Shown here: one piece after another, positions 1-10,671 of the stretch
Layout: the number at the start of each line of letters is the position of its first letter
Numbering within the stretch: position 1 is the stretch's first letter
Assembly (NCBI GenBank): GCA_017475705.1
Contig: JAFVFB010000005.1
Coordinates: 65,405 to 129,404 of the forward strand
Direction: 5' to 3'
DNA length: 64,000 nucleotides
Origin: Alphaproteobacteria bacterium
GTDB lineage: Bacteria; Pseudomonadota; Alphaproteobacteria; RF32; CAG-239
Translations under genes and position numbers: made by a program
Notes under the pieces: generated by a model
The model's input: only the letters and a program-made list of their open reading frames with translations
Told to the model about the DNA's origin: nothing
The model's database searches: none

Positions 1-1848
1 GGCCTGCAGATTAAAAATGAAAATTTACAGGGTATTCGCATTACAACTGCGCGTAAAGCAGTATTTGATTTAATGCAAGATGGGAAAGAACTTGAAAAAG
101 AAGAAATCATTAGAGAAACTGGTGTTTCGTCTCATATTATTTCAGCAATGATTAAGAGCGGTTTTCTTTATAAAAAAGATGTTCTGGTTAATGAGACTTG
201 TACTGTACAACATATAAATTTTTCTCAGCCAGCCTGTTTAACAGAAGAACAACAAAAAGCTGCAGACCGCTTAATATGTAAAGTCAATCATGGGTTTTCA
301 GCTACTCTATTAGATGGGGTTACAGGCTCAGGAAAAACAGAGGTTTACTTTGAAGCTATCGCCGCAGCATTGTTGTCACAAAAACAAGTTTTGGTTTTGG
401 TACCAGAAATTTCATTAACGTCCCAATGGCTGAAAAGATTTGAACTTCGCTTTGGTGTGACACCCTACATTTGGCATTCTGAAGTTGGCATAAAAGATAA
501 AGCCCAAACGTGGAAAGCGGTTGCTCTTAATAGAGCTAAAGTTATTGTGGGTGCCCGTTCTGCATTATTTTTACCGTTTTCCGATTTAGGTATTATAGTC
601 GTTGATGAGAGCCATGATCATTCTTTTAAGCAAGAAAGTTTGGTAACCTATCAAGGGCGAGATATGGCGGTATTGCGTGCTCATCTAGAAAAAATTCCAG
701 TTGTTTTATCATCAGCAACCCCCGATTTGGAAACGATTATTAATATAGAAGAAGGAAAATATGACTGTGTCAAATTAACCAAACGTTATGCAAAGGCCGT
801 GCTACCTGAAATTAAAATTATTGATCTCAAAAAGGATAAGCCTGTCAAAGGAGAATGGGGCATATCCTTTATGGCACCTACTCTTATCAATGCCATTAAT
901 CATAACTTAGATCGTCATGAGCAATCGATGCTTTTTTTGAACCGGCGTGGTTATGCCCCATTGCTGATTTGTCGTGATTGTGGACATCGCATGCAGTGCC
1001 CTCATTGCACAGCATGGTTAGCTGAGCACCGCCTCTCTGGAGAGCTAATTTGCCATCACTGCGGATTTAGAATGTATACTCCGAGTAACTGCCCTCAATG
1101 TGGTTCTCGTGATGGTCTGACAGCTTGCGGCCCTGGGGTTGAACGTATTGCAGAAGAAGTAAAATATCGCTTTCCTCATGCACGGACAGCAATTTTATCG
1201 TCAGATATCACCACCAATTACCATGAAATATCTGAAATTATTCATAAAACAGCAGCTAAAGAAATTGATATACTTATCGGCACACAAATTTTGGCTAAAG
1301 GTCATAATTTTCCAGACTTAACCTTGGTCGGCGTGATTGATGCCGACTTAGGTCTAATGGGAACTGACCTGCGATCTAGTGAGCAGACTTTTCAGTTATT
1401 AACACAGGTTTCTGGACGAGCCGGCCGTGGCGATAAAAAAGGTATGGTATATTTACAGACACTCTATCCTGACAATTTGGTTTTACAAGCTGTTCTTGAA
1501 CATAACCGACAAAAATTTATTGATTTAGAAAAGAATTCTAGAAAACTACTTAAAATGCCACCCTTCGGAAAATTAGCGGCACTGATTGTTTCTTCAACCA
1601 ATTGTAAAGCCGCAGAAACAACAGCTTACGCGTTAGGGAGATGTGCTCCTAATACGCAATTTATTGAAACATTAGGACCGGCTCCTGCGCCTATGGCTCT
1701 ACTCCGCGGCCGTTATCGCTTTAGATTGTTGTTAAAAACGGCGAAAACAATTAATATTCAAGACATTCTTAAAAAATGGATAGCTATGGTTCCCAGTAAA
1801 GGGAATGTTCGAATTGATATTGATATTAATCCTTATTCATTTATGTAA
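1..1848 (+). CDS. priA: Primosomal protein N' (PriA helicase), 5' end outside window
   Basis: This is the replication-restart DNA helicase that reloads the replisome at stalled forks. The frame is open from base 1, so about 615 residues are visible and the N-terminal DNA-binding part is missing; full PriA is usually about 730 residues. Visible motifs are a Walker A (GVTGSGKTE, near visible residue 106), a DEAH-type box written DESH, and the PriA zinc region (CRDCGHRMQCPHC, CHHCG, CPQCGS). The helicase motif GTQILAKGHNFPDL follows. Family assignment is secure. The true start lies upstream; the ATG at 73 is internal. Confidence 0.95.
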   Translation, partial: GLQIKNENLQGIRITTARKAVFDLMQDGKELEKEEIIRETGVSSHIISAMIKSGFLYKKDVLVNETCTVQHINFSQPACLTEEQQKAADRLICKVNHGFSATLLDGVTGSGKTEVYFEAIAAALLSQKQVLVLVPEISLTSQWLKRFELRFGVTPYIWHSEVGIKDKAQTWKAVALNRAKVIVGARSALFLPFSDLGIIVVDESHDHSFKQESLVTYQGRDMAVLRAHLEKIPVVLSSATPDLETIINIEEGKYDCVKLTKRYAKAVLPEIKIIDLKKDKPVKGEWGISFMAPTLINAINHNLDRHEQSMLFLNRRGYAPLLICRDCGHRMQCPHCTAWLAEHRLSGELICHHCGFRMYTPSNCPQCGSRDGLTACGPGVERIAEEVKYRFPHARTAILSSDITTNYHEISEIIHKTAAKEIDILIGTQILAKGHNFPDLTLVGVIDADLGLMGTDLRSSEQTFQLLTQVSGRAGRGDKKGMVYLQTLYPDNLVLQAVLEHNRQKFIDLEKNSRKLLKMPPFGKLAALIVSSTNCKAAETTAYALGRCAPNTQFIETLGPAPAPMALLRGRYRFRLLLKTAKTINIQDILKKWIAMVPSKGNVRIDIDINPYSFM

Positions 1849-1906
1849 TTTTTTTGTGAAAAAAATTGGTTTTATAGTAGAAATTTTAATTTAAAATAAG
1901 TAATTT

Positions 1907-1915
1907 TGCTATAAT
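1907..1915 (+). promoter_or_regulatory. Candidate extended -10 promoter for the atp operon
   Basis: TGC followed by a perfect TATAAT lies at 1907-1915, about 55 bases before the atpH start, in the AT-rich gap after priA. No good -35 is visible, as is usual for extended -10 promoters. This is inferred from the motif only. Confidence 0.45.
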
Positions 1916-1969
1916 TGTTTATAGAGTCGTTAATCTGACTGGGATTTTTAGATAGAGACAGGTATAAAA

Positions 1970-2527
1970 GTGCAAAGAATTTCTAAATATAAAACAGCTT
2001 TAGTATATGCTCGGGCTTGGCTTGATGCTGCTATTGATGATAAAAAAGATGATTTTATTATGGAAGAGGTTCGTCTACTTAAAGACAGCTTAAATAGAGA
2101 TGCTGATAAGTGGACTTTATTAGCCACCCCACAAAATGATAATAAGGATATTTTGATTTTTGTTGATGACTTTGCAAAAAGAGTTGGTTTTTCAAACGTT
2201 ACCACTGAGACTCTTAAATTAATTGCTTTGAATCGGCGTTTTGACATTCTTGAACTCATTATTGAGGACTTTATACACCTTTATTATCAGCATAAAAGAA
2301 TCGTTGAAGTTCATGTAGACACCGTTATTGCACTTAGTGTCCAACAAGAAAAGCTCTTACAGGATATCTTAGAAAAAAAACTTAAAAGTTCCGTGCTTAT
2401 CCATTATCACCTAAGGCCTGAAGTTTTAGGTGGATTAGCTGTTCGTTTTGGTTCTTTTTTAATCGATGATACTTTGGCCAACAAAATTAACCATATTAAT
2501 CAACTTATGCTCAATCATGCAGGATAA
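1970..2527 (+). CDS. atpH: ATP synthase F1 delta subunit
   Basis: The delta subunit (OSCP-like) joins the F1 head to the peripheral stalk of the membrane ATP synthase. The product is 185 residues, normal for the family, and begins with the typical [21 protein letters not shown] helix. The C-terminal part carries the conserved [14 protein letters not shown] segment that marks AtpH. The start is GTG, with a purine-rich stretch just upstream. It is first in a five-gene F1 operon; the F0 genes are absent, which is the usual split arrangement in Alphaproteobacteria. Confidence 0.93.
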   Translation: MQRISKYKTALVYARAWLDAAIDDKKDDFIMEEVRLLKDSLNRDADKWTLLATPQNDNKDILIFVDDFAKRVGFSNVTTETLKLIALNRRFDILELIIEDFIHLYYQHKRIVEVHVDTVIALSVQQEKLLQDILEKKLKSSVLIHYHLRPEVLGGLAVRFGSFLIDDTLANKINHINQLMLNHAG

Positions 2528-2550
2528 TATTTAATGAAAGGTTATGGATT

Positions 2551-4122
2551 ATGACAATGAAAGCAGAAGAAATTTCCGCCATTCTTAAAGAAAAAATTGA
2601 AAATTATGACTTCAACACAGAACTTAATGAGGTTGGTCGTGTTCTTTCTGTGGGAGATGGTATTGCCATTGTATATGGCTTAAATGGCATTGAATATAAT
2701 GAAATGGTCGAATTCCAGTCTGGTATTAAAGGAATGGCGCTTAACCTTAGTGAAGAGAGTGTTGGTGTAGTTATATTTGGTTCTGATTCCGAGATTAAAG
2801 AAGGCGACATGGTCAAACGCTTGAAAAAAATTGTTAGTGTACCTGTCGGCAAAGAGCTCTTAGGAAGAGTTGTTGATGCTTTGGGGCAGCCTATTGATGG
2901 TCTGGGAGATGTGAATACTGCAGAATCTGCTCGTGTTGAAATTAAGGCTCCAGGTATTATAGATCGTCGTGGTGTACATGAACCAGTTCAAACCGGTTTA
3001 AAGGTTATTGATTCTCTTATTCCAATAGGACGAGGTCAACGTGAACTTGTTATTGGAGATAGACAAACAGGAAAGACTTCAATTTTAGTGGATACCATCA
3101 TTAATCAAAAGTTCGTTAATGATGCTGCTAAAAGTGATAAGGATAAGCTTTTCTGTATTTATGTGGCAATTGGTCAAAAGCGTTCTACGGTTGCTCAGGT
3201 TGTTAAGACCTTAAGAGATGCTGGGGCAATGGAGTATACAATTGTTGTTGCCGCCACTGCTTCAGATTCAGCTCCTTTGCAATACTTAGCACCTTATTCT
3301 GGTTGCACAATGGGAGAATATTTCAGAGATCGCGGTATGCATGCGGTGATTTTCTATGATGATTTATCAAAACAAGCGACCGCTTATAGGCAAATGTCTT
3401 TATTATTGAGACGCCCACCAGGGCGTGAGGCCTATCCAGGCGATGTTTTCTATTTGCATTCACGTTTGTTGGAACGTGCGGCAAAATTGAGTGATGCTAA
3501 AGGTGGAGGGTCTTTAACTGCTTTACCGGTTATTGAAACACAAGCCGGTGACGTTTCGGCCTATATTCCGACTAATGTCATTTCTATCACCGATGGTCAG
3601 ATTTTTCTTGAGACATCCTTATTTTATCAAGGGGTACGTCCTGCTGTAAATATAGGTATTTCTGTAAGCCGTGTTGGTTCTGCAGCACAGTTGAAAGCCA
3701 TGAAACAGGTTGCAGGCACAATGAAACTTGACTTAGCACAGTATCGCGAGATGGCGGCTTTTGCGCAGTTTTCATCTGATTTAGATGTGTCGACAAAACA
3801 ACTACTTAATCGTGGTGCCAAACTTGTTGAGATGTTGAAGCAACCAGTTAACCGACCTTTGCCGGTTGAAGAAGAGGTTGTCATCTTGTTTGCAGGTTCT
3901 AAAGGATACCTGGATAATTTGGAGATCGATCAGATTAAAGATTTTGAGGCATATCTCTTAGATAAAATAAAACGTGAGAAAAATTCTTATCTCAAAGAGA
4001 TTAGAGAGCAGAAAGTTATTTCTACTGAGCTAGAGAAATCTTTGCATGAGTTCATGGCTCAATCTGTGGAAACATTTAAAGCTCAAGCAAAGAACTTATC
4101 TTTGCAACAAGCAACGGCATAG
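2551..4122 (+). CDS. atpA: ATP synthase F1 alpha subunit
   Basis: The alpha subunit is the regulatory nucleotide-binding subunit of the F1 hexamer. At 523 residues it is of usual length. A Walker A (GDRQTGKTS) lies near residue 169, and the [23 protein letters not shown] stretch near residue 290 is diagnostic (only part quoted matters: [17 protein letters not shown]). A second ATG two codons downstream is an alternative start. The purine-rich GAAAGG at about 2536 favours the first. It lies 23 bases after atpH in the same operon. Confidence 0.95.
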   Translation: MTMKAEEISAILKEKIENYDFNTELNEVGRVLSVGDGIAIVYGLNGIEYNEMVEFQSGIKGMALNLSEESVGVVIFGSDSEIKEGDMVKRLKKIVSVPVGKELLGRVVDALGQPIDGLGDVNTAESARVEIKAPGIIDRRGVHEPVQTGLKVIDSLIPIGRGQRELVIGDRQTGKTSILVDTIINQKFVNDAAKSDKDKLFCIYVAIGQKRSTVAQVVKTLRDAGAMEYTIVVAATASDSAPLQYLAPYSGCTMGEYFRDRGMHAVIFYDDLSKQATAYRQMSLLLRRPPGREAYPGDVFYLHSRLLERAAKLSDAKGGGSLTALPVIETQAGDVSAYIPTNVISITDGQIFLETSLFYQGVRPAVNIGISVSRVGSAAQLKAMKQVAGTMKLDLAQYREMAAFAQFSSDLDVSTKQLLNRGAKLVEMLKQPVNRPLPVEEEVVILFAGSKGYLDNLEIDQIKDFEAYLLDKIKREKNSYLKEIREQKVISTELEKSLHEFMAQSVETFKAQAKNLSLQQATA

Positions 4123-4133
4123 AGGGTAGTTAT

Positions 4134-5045
4134 ATGGCTGGATTAAAGGAGCTTCGAACTAGAATTGAGAGTATAAAATCTACGCATAAGATTACTGCTG
4201 CGATGAAGATGGTTTCTGCCTCAAAATTTCGTCGAGCTCAGTTAACATTGGATAAAAGTGAATCCTTTCAAGATATGCTATTGGCAAATATCAAGAAAGT
4301 TTTAGCTGAGTTAAAAATGCAAGAGGCTGAGCGTCATATTCAATTTGTTATGCCAAAATTGCTCATTCAGCCCACCAACCCTCAAGTTTATGCTTTGTTT
4401 GTATTGGCATCAGATAAAGGCTTGTGCGGCAGTTATAATTCGATGATTGCGAAAGAAGCCAAACGTCGTATTGATGAGTTAACAGAGGAAGGGAAAAAGG
4501 TTCTTGTCTTCTGTTATGGCAAAAAAGCTTTATCCAGCCTAAATCGTTATGGTGTGAGAAACATTGCAGGAGCGTACTCTAACGTCATAAAAAAACATTT
4601 AACTTATGCTGAAGCTTTATCGTTCCTGCGCGATGTATGGGATAAGAAGAATCAATATCAAGTCGATGTCTGTGAAATTGTTTATAGTGACTTTTTGTCT
4701 GGTCTATCTAAAACTTATCTATCAAAGCAAGTAATTCCGCTTGATATTCATTTAGCAGAGGAAGAACAACAGCTAAACCGTATTGGTTCAGCGTTTTATG
4801 AATATCTTCCGGATCCTTGGGAAACATTGCATCAGTTTCTTAACCTTTATGTACGAACTTCTATGTTTGAGATATTGATTAACTCACAAGCTTCTGAGCA
4901 CGTTGCCCGTATGACCTCTATGGATAATGCGACACGTAATGCCCAAGATATGATAAAATCTTTAACCTTTAAGTATAACAGCCTCAGGCAATCCGCAATT
5001 ACGACTGAATTGGTTGAAATTGTTGCCGGTGCTGAAGCTATGTAA
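4134..5045 (+). CDS. atpG: ATP synthase F1 gamma subunit
   Basis: The gamma subunit is the central rotor shaft that couples proton flow to catalysis. The product is 303 residues. Both signature ends are present: the N-terminal helix MAGLKELRTRIESIKSTHKI and the C-terminal helix with MDNATRNAQDMI and NSLRQSAITTELVEIVAGAEA. A ribosome binding site (AGAGGG) lies just before the ATG. It sits 11 bases after atpA and 24 before atpD, so it is co-transcribed with both. Confidence 0.95.
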   Translation: MAGLKELRTRIESIKSTHKITAAMKMVSASKFRRAQLTLDKSESFQDMLLANIKKVLAELKMQEAERHIQFVMPKLLIQPTNPQVYALFVLASDKGLCGSYNSMIAKEAKRRIDELTEEGKKVLVFCYGKKALSSLNRYGVRNIAGAYSNVIKKHLTYAEALSFLRDVWDKKNQYQVDVCEIVYSDFLSGLSKTYLSKQVIPLDIHLAEEEQQLNRIGSAFYEYLPDPWETLHQFLNLYVRTSMFEILINSQASEHVARMTSMDNATRNAQDMIKSLTFKYNSLRQSAITTELVEIVAGAEAM

Positions 5046-6608
<1,563 letters not shown>

Positions 6609-6609
6609 G

Positions 6610-6969
6610 ATGGCTGCGGATATTAAACTCTCTATTTACATGCCAGAAAAGCGCGTTTTAAATCAGTATGTTTATCGGATTGTTTTGCCTTGTCAAAATA
6701 AGACCTTAACGGTGATTAAAGATCGTGCTCCGACTCTATTGCCTTTAGATATGGGAGCCTTGCAGATTCTAAATGAGGATGGTGCTATTTGTGAGGAATA
6801 TCTGATTGCAGGTGGCCTTGCTGATATTAAGCAGAATACATGCACGATTTTAACTGAATCCATCTTTAATCGCAAAGATTTAAACTTAGAAAAAGTCAGA
6901 GAACTTTATAAGGAGTTTAAAAATCCCTTTTATCAATGGCTCGTCCAATTATTTGAAAGCGGAAAATAG
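6610..6969 (+). CDS. atpC: ATP synthase F1 epsilon subunit
   Basis: The epsilon subunit regulates F1 and sits on the rotor. I start it at the ATG at 6610, one base after the atpD stop, because AAAGGAG sits just upstream and the family fold begins at once (AADIKLSIYMPEKRVLN). The product is 119 residues, slightly short, with the beta-sandwich and a brief C-terminal helical part. The longer open frame starting at 6520 overlaps atpD and is not real. It is the last gene of the operon and is followed by a strong hairpin. Confidence 0.88.
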   Translation: MAADIKLSIYMPEKRVLNQYVYRIVLPCQNKTLTVIKDRAPTLLPLDMGALQILNEDGAICEEYLIAGGLADIKQNTCTILTESIFNRKDLNLEKVRELYKEFKNPFYQWLVQLFESGK

Positions 6970-6993
6970 CTGAAAGATATTTTTTTTGGTTTT

Positions 6994-7023
6994 AAGGCGA
7001 AAAATATTTTCGCCTTATTTTTT
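6994..7023 (+). terminator. Rho-independent terminator of the atp operon
   Basis: A perfect 10-bp stem (AAGGCGAAAA at 6994-7003 with TTTTCGCCTT at 7007-7016, 3-base loop) is followed by ATTTTTTTG. It lies 24 bases after the atpC stop. Confidence 0.85.
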
Positions 7024-7026
7024 GCT

Positions 7027-7054
7027 TTATAGGTTAGCTTTTCTCTGGTATAAT
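7027..7054 (+). promoter_or_regulatory. Candidate promoter for the 7085 gene
   Basis: A TATAAT at 7049-7054, preceded by TGG (extended -10), lies 16 bases after TTTATA (4 of 6 to the -35 consensus). It falls between the atp terminator and an ORF with a strong ribosome binding site. Confidence 0.5.
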
Positions 7055-7084
7055 TTCGATATATTATGCTATCTGGAGGTTATT

Positions 7085-7225
7085 ATGGAAGACAATGACA
7101 CTAATAATGGGCAGAATGATACCGAACGCAGATACCAACAGAAGAGAGAAACTGAAGAACGGATTGCTGACGATTTGCATCAAAGAGATATGGCTTTTTG
7201 CAACAAGCAACGATGGCTTGTTTAA
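7085..7225 (+). CDS. Short ORF, probable 5' part of a frameshifted gene
   Basis: This 46-residue frame is very hydrophilic (MEDNDTNNGQNDTERRYQQK at the start). It has the best translation signals in the area: GGAGG seven bases before its ATG, and a promoter further up. It stops at 7225 shortly after a run of five T (7195-7199). The frame one base over continues for 309 residues but has no ribosome binding site of its own. One more T in that run would join the two frames into a single protein of about 350 residues. No function is recognised. Confidence 0.5.
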   Translation: MEDNDTNNGQNDTERRYQQKRETEERIADDLHQRDMAFCNKQRWLV

Positions 7226-8139
7226 CAAGTGCGGCTGCTCAAAATTTACCTTTAATCGGAAAACTTTCTCAATCAGCTGCCAGATTAACTGCTTTTGTCG
7301 GCTTAGCTATACCATCTATTCGCGGCGCATTAGGAGATATGGTTAACACCTCTTATTATATTAAATCTGAAAATTTACGTAACAGTGTACGGAGCGATAC
7401 CCAATTCAACAAAATTAAAGAATTATGGGAAGAATATCCGATGCTTTTTGTAAAAGGTAATAACCATGAGGAATTAAAAGCAGCTATACAAACTTTGTCC
7501 CAAGAAAAGGGAAAAATTCTCAGTCAATCTTCTTGGTTTACCAGCAGTGCCGTAAGTTATGCTATTGCTGCAGGTGTTATTGCCTATAATAATCCTGCTA
7601 TTGCAGCCATGTCAATGACTGTTAGTGCGGCTAGTGGCTATGCCTTTTCTAAAGCAATGAGATTTTTTGATAAATCAGCACAAAAATTAAAAAATAAGTC
7701 CACTCGTTATACTGGAGTGATGGGTGATGTCATGCAACATTTGGGATTGGTTAAACAAAATAATATCGCGGATATGTGGAAAAAAGCTCTTATTGAAACA
7801 CGTATGGCTGAAAGTACGTTAGATGGCATTCATTATTATCTTGATTCCAATCAAACAGAAATTGCTCAATTACGCATGAAAAATGTGATTAACAAAATTA
7901 AATCTTTGTCCGATGAAAATACGCCCGATATTTCTTCGGAGAAAGGAATTTATCTTAGAATTAGCAAAATGCTCTTGAATGACAAAGTTTTACAGAAATT
8001 TTATTTAGAAACAGTCACTTATTCAAGCGAAGAGCCATCGCATAGTAACTTGGGCAAAAGTGATAAAACCTCCCCTTCTGTAGATTCGATCCATAATCCG
8101 GTGTTGAGTTTTGTTTCTAAAAATAAAAATCAGCATTAA
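7213..8139 (+). CDS. Unknown protein with hydrophobic segments, probable 3' part of a frameshifted gene
   Basis: This frame encodes about 309 residues from the ATG at 7213; a TTG at 7198 is an alternative. I recognise no family. Small-residue-rich hydrophobic segments lie near residues 20-40 and 115-150 (AVSYAIAAGVIAYNNPAIAA), which suggests membrane insertion or an amphipathic helical bundle. The C-terminus is polar and serine-rich. Neither start has a ribosome binding site, while the overlapping short ORF at 7085 has a strong one. I therefore think the gene truly begins at 7085 and is split by a frameshift. Confidence 0.6.
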   Translation: MACLTSAAAQNLPLIGKLSQSAARLTAFVGLAIPSIRGALGDMVNTSYYIKSENLRNSVRSDTQFNKIKELWEEYPMLFVKGNNHEELKAAIQTLSQEKGKILSQSSWFTSSAVSYAIAAGVIAYNNPAIAAMSMTVSAASGYAFSKAMRFFDKSAQKLKNKSTRYTGVMGDVMQHLGLVKQNNIADMWKKALIETRMAESTLDGIHYYLDSNQTEIAQLRMKNVINKIKSLSDENTPDISSEKGIYLRISKMLLNDKVLQKFYLETVTYSSEEPSHSNLGKSDKTSPSVDSIHNPVLSFVSKNKNQH

Positions 8140-8172
8140 TTTTAATTAAAATCCACATCTTTTTTATTTGAT

Positions 8173-8201
8173 TTGACGATATAAAGAATATATCCTATCT
8201 T
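8173..8201 (+). promoter_or_regulatory. Candidate sigma70-type promoter for the M48 protease gene
   Basis: TTGACG at 8173-8178 and TATCTT at 8196-8201 are separated by 17 bases. They lie just upstream of a ribosome binding site (AGGAGG) and the ATG at 8223. Confidence 0.55.
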
Positions 8202-8222
8202 GTAATCAGTAGGAGGTATCTG

Positions 8223-9548
8223 ATGAAACATTTGTGCTTAGTATTGTTTCTGTTCTGTATCAGCTATAATGCTCATGCTCTCAGTATTATTAGTGATGAA
8301 GAAACTGAAAGCTGGCTTTATGATATTTTAGCTCCGATTTTTAGGACAGCTTCTCTACCATTGAATCGTCATTATTTGCATATTGTTAAAGATGATAGTT
8401 TGAATGCCTTTGTCGGGGATCATAACCATATGTTTGTACATACAGGGACTTTGCTTAGAGCTTCTAACAGCAATGAAATAGAAGGGGTTTTAGCGCATGA
8501 AACCGGTCATATTCTTGGCGGTCATATTCTTCGCTTAAAAATTAAGATGCAAGATTTGCAAAAAGCGACTTTGGCCTCTCTGGTTGCCGCTGCTGGAGCA
8601 GCTGCGGCTAGCGGCCGCGGCGATGCGGCAATTGCGGTTGTTCTGGGGGCACAAAGTTCTGCTATAAACGCGATGACAGCTTATCAAGTTAGTGAAGAAC
8701 GAGCAGCTGATGAAACTGCCGTTCTGCTGCTCGGCAAAAATAATAAATCGGTTAGAGGACTTAAAAACTTTATGGAAAAAATTCAACATTCTAATCGGTT
8801 GCAAGGCATAGAAGAAAGTCCTTATTTCAGAACACATCCTGTTACAACGGAACGCATAACTTTTTTTAATGATAAATTAAAAAAGGAACGTTCTCTTGTT
8901 TTTCAATCCAATATGGACGAACGTCTGCTTCGCTTGCAGGCAAAATTATTTGCCTTTCTAGCTCCTTTGGAAAAAGTTTTAGCTAAATATCCCCTTACAG
9001 ATACTTCTGTTTATGCGAAGATAGCTCATGCAATTTATTACATGCGGCAAAAGAATTTACCTTCATCGCTTAAGTATGCCGAAGAACTGATTAGAATAGA
9101 ACCAAACAATCCCTACTTTTGGGAAATTAAAGCGCAAACCTTATTTGAAAACGGAAAAATTGCAGATTCTGTTACAGCCTATCGCAAAACGATCGAATTA
9201 AGACCCTCCTCTGATTTATTTAAGCTCAGCTATGCAGAAGCTGTTTTAGCAACAGATATCACCGCGACAGAAGCTACACAACTTATTCCTATGCTAGAGC
9301 AGATTGCACGCCATGGTCATTCACCGATAGCTTATTTATACCTAGGTAAAATCTATGCCCAGTTGAATCAGCCTGCCGTTGCAGATTATTACGCGGCTGA
9401 ATATAATCATGCCATAGGAGAAATATCTATAGCGCATAAATTACTTCTTAAAGCTCTGAAGAAAAATTTACGCTCTGATATTAAGTTACGAGCGAAAGAT
9501 TTAAAAGCTAAATTAGACCAAGATTTACATAAAAAATCCTTATTATAG
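8223..9548 (+). CDS. bepA: Periplasmic M48 metalloprotease with TPR domain, BepA/YfgC type
   Basis: This is a secreted zinc protease of the BepA family. In known members it maintains outer-membrane protein assembly by degrading stalled precursors. A signal peptide is visible (MKHLCLVLFLFCISYNAHA). The zinc site HETGH lies near residue 91, and the downstream Glu motif (SEERAADETAVLLL) near residue 160. The C-terminal half has TPR-like helix pairs, for example around AEELIRIEPNNPYFWEIKA. At 441 residues it is slightly shorter than E. coli BepA. AGGAGG lies just before the ATG. Confidence 0.85.
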   Translation: MKHLCLVLFLFCISYNAHALSIISDEETESWLYDILAPIFRTASLPLNRHYLHIVKDDSLNAFVGDHNHMFVHTGTLLRASNSNEIEGVLAHETGHILGGHILRLKIKMQDLQKATLASLVAAAGAAAASGRGDAAIAVVLGAQSSAINAMTAYQVSEERAADETAVLLLGKNNKSVRGLKNFMEKIQHSNRLQGIEESPYFRTHPVTTERITFFNDKLKKERSLVFQSNMDERLLRLQAKLFAFLAPLEKVLAKYPLTDTSVYAKIAHAIYYMRQKNLPSSLKYAEELIRIEPNNPYFWEIKAQTLFENGKIADSVTAYRKTIELRPSSDLFKLSYAEAVLATDITATEATQLIPMLEQIARHGHSPIAYLYLGKIYAQLNQPAVADYYAAEYNHAIGEISIAHKLLLKALKKNLRSDIKLRAKDLKAKLDQDLHKKSLL

Positions 9549-9566
9549 TGGAAGTGAGGGGCTTTG

Positions 9567-10640
9567 ATGTGGCGTATACTTTTTGGGGCTGTCTTGGGGC
9601 TGGTTTTTGTTTCTCAGAGCAAAGCTGCTGATGTTGTTTTAAAATCAACAACCTATCGAGAAGAAACGCATATTGGAGATTATTGGATTGCAGAGGATTT
9701 ATCTCGTGGTTTTCAAAAAATGGGGATAAGTACAATAATTGATTATCGTGATGAGTATCATCGCCAACATGATCCTCACCCTAAAATGAGCATTTATATG
9801 CGTGGTTATACAAAATTTATCCCACCCTATGATGCGGGTATTACTGTTCTTTATTGCTATTATCCCATGGCATATTTTCGTCATTCTGGGCAAAAAAAAT
9901 CCAAAAATGTCCTTAATTCACGCTCTTCGATGCCATACCTTGCTTCATTGGATGATGATTGGCAAAATTTTGATATTATTGCTGTTGCCTCTTCAAGTTA
10001 CACTAAAAAGCTAAATGATGCTGGCATTTCTGCCTATTATGTACCACAATTTACTAATCCGGCTAAGTTTTATCCTCAATATGATCCCAAAGTAGCCAAT
10101 GATATTCTTTTCGTTGGCTCTAATTGGCATTATCGCACCAGCCTGCACTATGCGATAGATAGTGGTTTTGATGTTGCTGTTTACGGATATAACTGGCAAA
10201 ATGTCGTTCCATCCGATATGTATAAAGGCCAATATATAGAAAATCAAGATTTGCATCGCTATTACAGCTCAGCTAAAATTGTTTTAAATGATCATCGACC
10301 TGATATGAAAGAGTTTGGTTTCATTAATAATCGCATTTATGATGCCACCGCGTCTGGCGCATTGGTTATATCTGATTACATGCCAGAGATTAAACAAGCC
10401 TATGGCGATAGTATTCCCATGTATAGAAACCAGAAGGAACTGGCTCATTTATTGCGCTATTACTTATCGCATGATGCTGAACGACAAGAAAAAGCACGAC
10501 GTGCTCGGCAAATTACCCTACAAAATTTTACTAATGTTGCTGTTGCACAAAAGATTAATGGTATTGCCCGAAAAATGTCAATTAATTCTATTAAAATTGA
10601 TAAATATCCAAAAGAACTTGACACCAAATTAAAAGAATAA
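9567..10640 (+). CDS. Glycosyltransferase-like protein (CgeB type) with a signal peptide
   Basis: The C-terminal half resembles GT-B family-1 transferases of the CgeB type: ILFVGSNWHYR, then YYSSAKIVLNDHRPDM, then GFINNRIYDATASGALVIS with the Glu/Asp-rich donor-loop region. The N-terminus looks like a cleavable signal peptide (MWRILFGAVLGLVFVSQSKA, cleavage near residue 20). That is odd, because nucleotide-sugar donors are cytosolic. The ATG at 9567 is preferred over the TTG one codon earlier, with GAGGGG upstream. It follows bepA by 18 bases, so co-transcription is likely. The substrate is unknown. Confidence 0.7.
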   Translation: MWRILFGAVLGLVFVSQSKAADVVLKSTTYREETHIGDYWIAEDLSRGFQKMGISTIIDYRDEYHRQHDPHPKMSIYMRGYTKFIPPYDAGITVLYCYYPMAYFRHSGQKKSKNVLNSRSSMPYLASLDDDWQNFDIIAVASSSYTKKLNDAGISAYYVPQFTNPAKFYPQYDPKVANDILFVGSNWHYRTSLHYAIDSGFDVAVYGYNWQNVVPSDMYKGQYIENQDLHRYYSSAKIVLNDHRPDMKEFGFINNRIYDATASGALVISDYMPEIKQAYGDSIPMYRNQKELAHLLRYYLSHDAERQEKARRARQITLQNFTNVAVAQKINGIARKMSINSIKIDKYPKELDTKLKE

Positions 10641-10671
10641 TATTACTGACTTAGGTTTCATTATTTGACGG

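Noticed and set aside
1948-2259. Antisense ORF over atpH
   Set aside because: It lies wholly against a clear conserved gene and has no family character; a shadow frame.
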